Shown here: piece by piece, positions 59,031 to 64,000 of the stretch
How positions within the stretch are numbered: position 1 is the first letter of the stretch
Layout: every line of letters begins with the position of its first letter
Assembly (NCBI GenBank): GCA_033439265.1
Contig: JAVTVX010000027.1
Coordinates: 12,539,001 to 12,603,000, forward strand
Direction: 5' to 3'
Length of the DNA stretch: 64,000 nucleotides
From: Dillenia suffruticosa
Lineage: Eukaryota > Streptophyta > Magnoliopsida > Dilleniales > Dilleniaceae
The notes under the pieces: generated by a model
Database searches by the model: none
Told to the model about the DNA's origin: nothing
Seen by the model: only the letters and a program-made list of their open reading frames with translations
Made by a program: the position numbers and the translations under genes

Positions 59031-59429
59031 GACGTGGTACCAAACGTAATTGACAAAAGTATGAGAAAAAGACCCGATACCTAGACAAAAAGAAACCATA
59101 TGAGAAATCAAACGACAAAGTACATAAGTACATAAAAAAAGAGTTTGATAAAGACAAATCAAAGTGCTCGTATGTAACAAATTTGATTATTTCGCTCATG
59201 AGTGTGACGAGCGGAAAATATGTCATTCTTTTTTAAATGGTTTTGAGTTTTGTTTTCCCTACCGTGATATTTACTAATTCCTCTATTTTGTGAATTGTAA
59301 ACTCAAAAATCACCGACCATGTTGCTCGAGACAAGAGCATATATGTGGAGTTATATCAAATAAGTCCTTAAACTAGGAGGATTTATGTGGAAAATAGAGC
59401 ATTTGTTATTATTAAAGGGATTAACATTT
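59031..59429. other. Sequence of unknown origin upstream of copia copy C
   Basis: Nothing recognised. The part after about 59340 may still belong to copia copy C. Confidence 0.35.
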
Positions 59430-62198
59430 GTTAGTTGGAATTATGAAATGACCAAACTCTATATCTGCATGATGTACTTTATACTCTGAATAATCGACGA
59501 AACTTTATTTTCGTATTTTGTCTAGATCGCGTAGGATATATTTTGTCTTTTGAAAATTCTTCTGCTTCTATTTATTACAATAATTTTTTGATTTGTTCTG
59601 ATTTTGCACATGATAGATTGTATGCATCGGATGTTATTTCATTTAATAGTAATTCTTGTTTTCTTGATTATCTTTACATCTAATTGTGTTGATAATGTTG
59701 CAAATATATCGCATAATAGACTTAGATATATAGGGTAAAAGAGGATGAACCGATTAGTAACAAGTAGTTTGTTAAGTTCGTTAACCAAGTTCAAGTTGTC
59801 TGTATATGAGTTTTGTCTAACGAGCAAAATTACAAAAAAAATCGTTTGGCAAAATAATGAGAGATATGACTCTATTACAGTTTGTCTACTCCAATATCTG
59901 TATTACGAGACAACTGACTATTTTTATTACTCCTAAACAGAATGGAGTAATCAAGAGGAGTAATAATATTTTGTTGGAGATGGTAATATCTATGATACCA
60001 CACACAAATTTGCCCATCTCCTACTAGGATGATATTTTATTGATTGTATCTTACGTTTTCAATCATATTCTATCAAAATTCTATAATCAGTACCCTATAT
60101 GAGTTTTGGATATGGTGGCAACCTGACCTTAGCTACTTGAGATTATGAGGATGTATCGCGTATGTTGACAATTCCTCGCATTCATACGACAAGTTAGCTT
60201 CATGAGAAAGGAAGTGTATGTTTATAAGATGTCAGAGCACTCCAAGGGGCATGTATTCTTAGATAAGCATATAGACGACACTGTTACTGAGATTGAGTCT
60301 TATGATGTCACATTCTTGGAGAATGATTTTCCTAAGAGAGGTAAAATCGATCAGAATTTTATCTTTTGTAAGATGTATGAGTTTAGTGGCTCAATTGAGC
60401 CCAGGGACGAGACCGAAGAACCCGTGGTCCTTTTGGGAGTAATCTATCAAGAGGTGAAAATGTTCTCCATCCTGTAGGAGCAATCGAGAACACGTATTTA
60501 GATATTATTTTTCAAGTGAGGGTGAAACCCTCATTGTGATCCCGAGAATGATGAGAAGCCCAAAATGATCCAAGAGACTTTTGAAAGTTATGGGAAGGAC
60601 TATTGTTGAAGGCCATGGAAAAAGAGATGTATTCTATGAAAATCAATAGAATCTGGGACCTATTTGAATTGACTGAGGTAGGAACAAGTGGGTTCTCAAG
60701 ACTACGAAAAAGATTGATAGATCGGTGAACAGATAAAAGACCCGTCTGGCAGTCAAGGGTTATATTCAGACCAAGGGCGTGAACTATAAGGAGACTATCT
60801 CCCCTATAGTCAAATTTATCTTGATCCGTTTATTTTTAGCGATTGTCGTAAATATGGATTTGAAATTATATTAGATAAACATTAAGACTACCTTCCTAAA
60901 CGGAAATTTGGATGAAGAGATTTACATGAAGCAACCATCTGACTTTGTTCCATAGATTAAGAAAATAAAGTTTGTCGATTTCGAAAGTCGATATATAGTT
61001 TTAAACAATCTTTCAAACAATGGTACATGAGATTTTACAGGAATGTGATATCTTATGAATTTTGTGATGACTGAGGAGAATCATTGCGTGTATCATATAT
61101 GTTTAATTGGCTCTTTTGTAATCATGTCTTTATATGTGATAACATTCTGTTAGTTGGGAATAACAAAAAATATCTTATGACCATTAAAGAATAGTTATTG
61201 TCGAATTTTGATATGAAAGATATGGATAAAACTCAGTTTATTTTCAGAGTTAGAATTTAGAGAGATCACTTGAGACAAATATTGGCTCTTTCACAAGAGT
61301 CCTATATCTGAAAGATTCTTGAGTGATTCGGGATGAGCGATTACAATTTCATAGATATTTCCATCATTAAAGGTGAAAACCTAAACCTTGACATGTGTCC
61401 TAAAACTCAGCAAGAAATAAGGAAAATAAGTAGAATTCCTTATACTAGTACAGTAGGTAGTTTGATGTACACAATATTGTGTATATAATCAAGCATTTGT
61501 TTTGTAGTCGATCTGATAAATAGATATCAATCGAATTTTGGAAAGGTTTACCGAATGGTAGTGAAAAGAATTTTGAGATATCTCAAGAGAACTGTGAATC
61601 TCTTTTTATATTACGGATGAGGTGATTTACATTTTGTTGAGTATTCAGACGTCGATGGAGTGGCGATTTAGATGGATGCAAATCGATATCAGGTTTTACT
61701 TTATTGCTCGATAACGGTGCCATATCTTGGAGCATTAAGAAAAAAAACTGTGTATCTTTATCTAAGATGGAGGCTGAATTTGTGTATGCTTAGCAGCAGT
61801 TTAGGAGAGTATTTGACTCTGAAGATTTTTAAATGACTTAGGGGTTGCAACAGATAGTAAGAAGCTAATGATGATTTGTTATGATAATCAAGTTGCTATT
61901 GCTTATATTTGAGACTCTAAATATCACAGTAAGATTAAATACATTGTACTGAATACAATTTTATAAGAAATATCATCGAAAATGGTGAAATAGTAATCAA
62001 ATACATTTTCACACATAGTATGGTAGCTAACCCCTTCACCAAACCCGTTACAAGAGATTTTTTTGTAGGATATAGAGAGGTTTTGGGTTTACATGTATTC
62101 TGACATTTTTTTATTATATACTGGATTTATATTCTGATACCTATTATTGTTATATATGATATATGTGTGATATTTAGCTATGTTTTAAGCAAATTTAT
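59430..62198 (+). mobile_element. Ty1-copia element, copy C, truncated at both ends
   Basis: Third plus-strand member of the copy A family. It starts in the protease/gag-pre-integrase region (about 59430-59720, 'VGYIFSFENSSASIYYNNF'). The integrase zinc region follows ('NRLVTSSLLSSLTKFKLSVY', 59745-59805). The integrase core is deleted. Then come integrase end (about 59900-60480), RT (about 60540-61200) and RNase H (about 61360-62060). The 3' untranslated region is cut at 62198 by TGTTATTC, the edge of a minus-strand LTR, so its own LTR is absent here. Confidence 0.8.
60202..62060 (+). pseudogene. copia integrase tail, RT and RNase H remnant (copy C)
   Basis: The block 'GHVFLDKHIDDTVTEIESYD' (60247-60306) is the conserved linker seen also at 10207-10262 in copy B. 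In RT, 'NIDFELY..' and 'LNGNLDEEIYMKQPSDF'-like blocks occur near 60860-60945 after frame adjustment. The YVDD area near 61125-61150 has lost one base. RNase H 'MEAEF' block is near 61770-61785. No continuous frame. Confidence 0.7.
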
Positions 62199-64000
62199 TG
62201 TTATTCAACTAGAGGGGAGGGGTGAATAGTTGAATATAGAGTTTTTGAGAACTTTAGAGTAATTTAAAACAATATAACAATAAATGAAAACAAATAAAAA
62301 GGACACAAAGAATTTTTATAGTAGTTCTATCAAACTCGGTGTACATTCACTTCCAAATTCTCTCTAAATTTTTCACTAAATGCTTAATTTACAAACTTGA
62401 TTACAGGTTCAAGTTCAATCTCATACAGTATTATGTCTGAACACCGCAATTCAATCTTACTCGAACTGAATTTTGACTTCTCTAGATTTAAGGTAATGTC
62501 ACACACTCCTTAGTCTTTAACACTTGTCTTAATCTATGAAATGAATGTCACAAATTAAAACTCGCTTTCCTCAGATTTGACAGTATGAAAAATCAATCGA
62601 GACACTTAATACAATTTGAAGACTTTTTAAAGTGTACATAGATTTTTGTAGTATTCAATAGAGTTTTTAATTCAAGTCGTGTCTCGTTGTCATCTTCTCC
62701 TTCTCTCGTTTCTCAATATTTTATTAAAACATTGAATAGATTCGTTGAACGTTGGTGGTGGTTGTTGCATCAAAACGTTGAACATTTAATTTCCGCCATT
62801 AAAACTTTTGCAACTATTTCTTTGTTCGCGCTGAATTTTCGTTTCTTTTACTGATGTCTCTTTTGAATAAGCCAATCAAACTTTTGCTTGCGCTGCATTC
62901 GAACATTAACTTTGATAGAAAATAAAACATTTTAGAAATCGAAAAAATAAGGGGTCCGTTAGACTCAAAATTGTTTTCCAGATCTGGTTTTTGACATACA
63001 CAGGTCAACAAGTCTATAGTGGATATCGACTTGAATTTGAATCATTTCTAGTGTATTTCTATGTAAACAGGTCGACAATATACTATTTCAGGTTGACAAA
63101 GAACTGTGCTAAATGAAATTGGTAGACATGTGATTTTTAATTGGTTGATGTGTTCACATGTGTCGACAAGTTTTCAGTCGTGTCGATGTGTAATATTTCA
63201 GACTTTATGCAGAGTAGGTCGATAGATCATTTAAGTGTATCGACATGTTCCTATTCATATAATAAATTGGTCACATGTTGAACTCAATTAGTCGATGTGC
63301 TTATGCTGTGTCGACAAGGAGATGACAGGTAGACGTGTATTTTAATGAGCAAACACTCATTAGGTCTACAGATCAGATAACATATATCGATATACCACTG
63401 TATGAAATTAAATTGGTAGACCTAACTAGTTTAATTAGTCGATGTGTTTCTACAGGTCCACAGTGATTCTGATTTATCGAAGTGTGTTTATTTCATAAAC
63501 ATAATGGACGGGTCGATATGTGTTTATCAGGGGTTGATGTGTTACTATTCATATATTGAATTGGTTGACGTGTTTAAGTGAATTGATTGATGTGTTCATA
63601 TGTGTCGACACGTATAGTAATGGATTGATGTGTGTATTTCATAATCAAAGACTGACAGATTGATGTGTCAAAATATTAGGTTGATGTGTTACTATTTGGA
63701 TTTTGAATTGGTCGACATAGTGTATGAAATTGGTAGACATGACACTGTTCAAATTGATGTGTTGTAAAACAAGTTGATATGTTTTTACAAAGTAGGTTGA
63801 TGTGTCACTATTCACAAATGCAATTGGTTGATATGTTGAGATGAATTAGTCGATATGTTACTATTCCTATAGCTTTATGTCGACAAGGTTTGTGCAGATA
63901 TCGATGCCCTAATATGTTCTATTTTCTTAATTTCGATGTCTGATATGTTCAAGTCAATGTGATTGAGCAATTGGTCGATATCTAATTTTTATATTGGTCC
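62199..64000 (-). mobile_element. LTR-type element end, minus orientation, runs off the window
   Basis: TGTTATTCAACTAGAGGGGA at 62199 is, on the minus strand, a CCCCTCTAGTTGAATAACA end. Compare CCTTCTTGGTTGTCTTTGGGACCAACA at the end of the Sirevirus-like LTR. Next comes GACACAAAGAATTTTTATAGTAGTTC, a sequence of a type I know from minus-strand copies of plant copia LTRs. The other LTR and any coding region lie beyond 64000. A small minus-strand frame at 63011-62814 has no recognised motifs. Confidence 0.5.
63000..64000 (-). repeat. Degenerate GTCGAC-motif array 2
   Basis: GTCGACATGTG, GTCGATGTGTT, GGTTGATGTGTTACTATTC and variants recur every 20 to 50 bases to the window edge, often followed by TTACTATTCATA. 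It belongs to the LTR-type element above. Array 1 (8200-8807) has the same core in the opposite sense. Confidence 0.7.

Overview
The window looks like a repeat-dominated, AT-rich stretch of a flowering-plant nuclear genome. The evidence is spliced genes with GT-AG introns, Ty1-copia and Ty3-gypsy retrotransposons with plant-type tRNA primer sites, CACTA and Helitron DNA transposons, and an endogenous caulimovirid fragment. I do not name a species. Nearly all reading frames are remnants. I see one host gene that looks intact and one recognisable host pseudogene.

Layout. 1-3856 is the 3' part of a decayed Tork/Tnt1-like copia element (copy A), whose 3' LTR ends inside the reverse transcriptase of a decayed gypsy element (3857 to about 5800). 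5.8-9.77 kb holds the gypsy tail, CACTA-like debris, an AT-rich repeat, a GTCGAC-motif array and a probable solo gypsy LTR. 9.77-13.43 kb is copia copy B. Its LTR cuts the last exon of a minus-strand RPA70 (replication protein A large subunit) pseudogene at 13430-16360, which still has an E2F palindrome upstream of its start. 17.97-19.25 kb is a CACTA end carrying about seven units of a 167-bp repeat. 19.26-20.30 kb plus 29.08-29.18 kb is one endogenous caulimovirid gene split by a Sirevirus-like copia element at 20297-29072, with both LTRs and a 5-bp target duplication. In that element the end of reverse transcriptase and all of RNase H are replaced by an unrelated plant transposon-type ORF.

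The intact gene is a two-exon PLAT/LH2 domain secretory protein on the minus strand (32260-32957). It is followed by a MITE, an inverted copia remnant (copy D), an Athila-like gypsy element reduced to LTRs, primer site and gag (36518-42209), and a non-autonomous CACTA built from palindromic GCGACGGATTT motifs (42208-43828). A GC-rich minisatellite lies at 44.75-45.19 kb.

The most unusual part is 45783-56633. Two opposed arms, 3.3 kb almost pure purine and 4.8 kb almost pure pyrimidine, are built from repeated copies of a Helitron-like unit and end in Helitron-type 3' termini. They are separated by 2.7 kb of other sequence. The remainder is low-information flank, copia copy C (about 59430-62198), and a minus-strand LTR element with a second GTCGAC array (62199-64000).

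The genes here do not form a pathway. The story is one of nested insertions: copia A into gypsy, copia B into the RPA70 pseudogene, Sirevirus into caulimovirid, and an LTR element into copia C.
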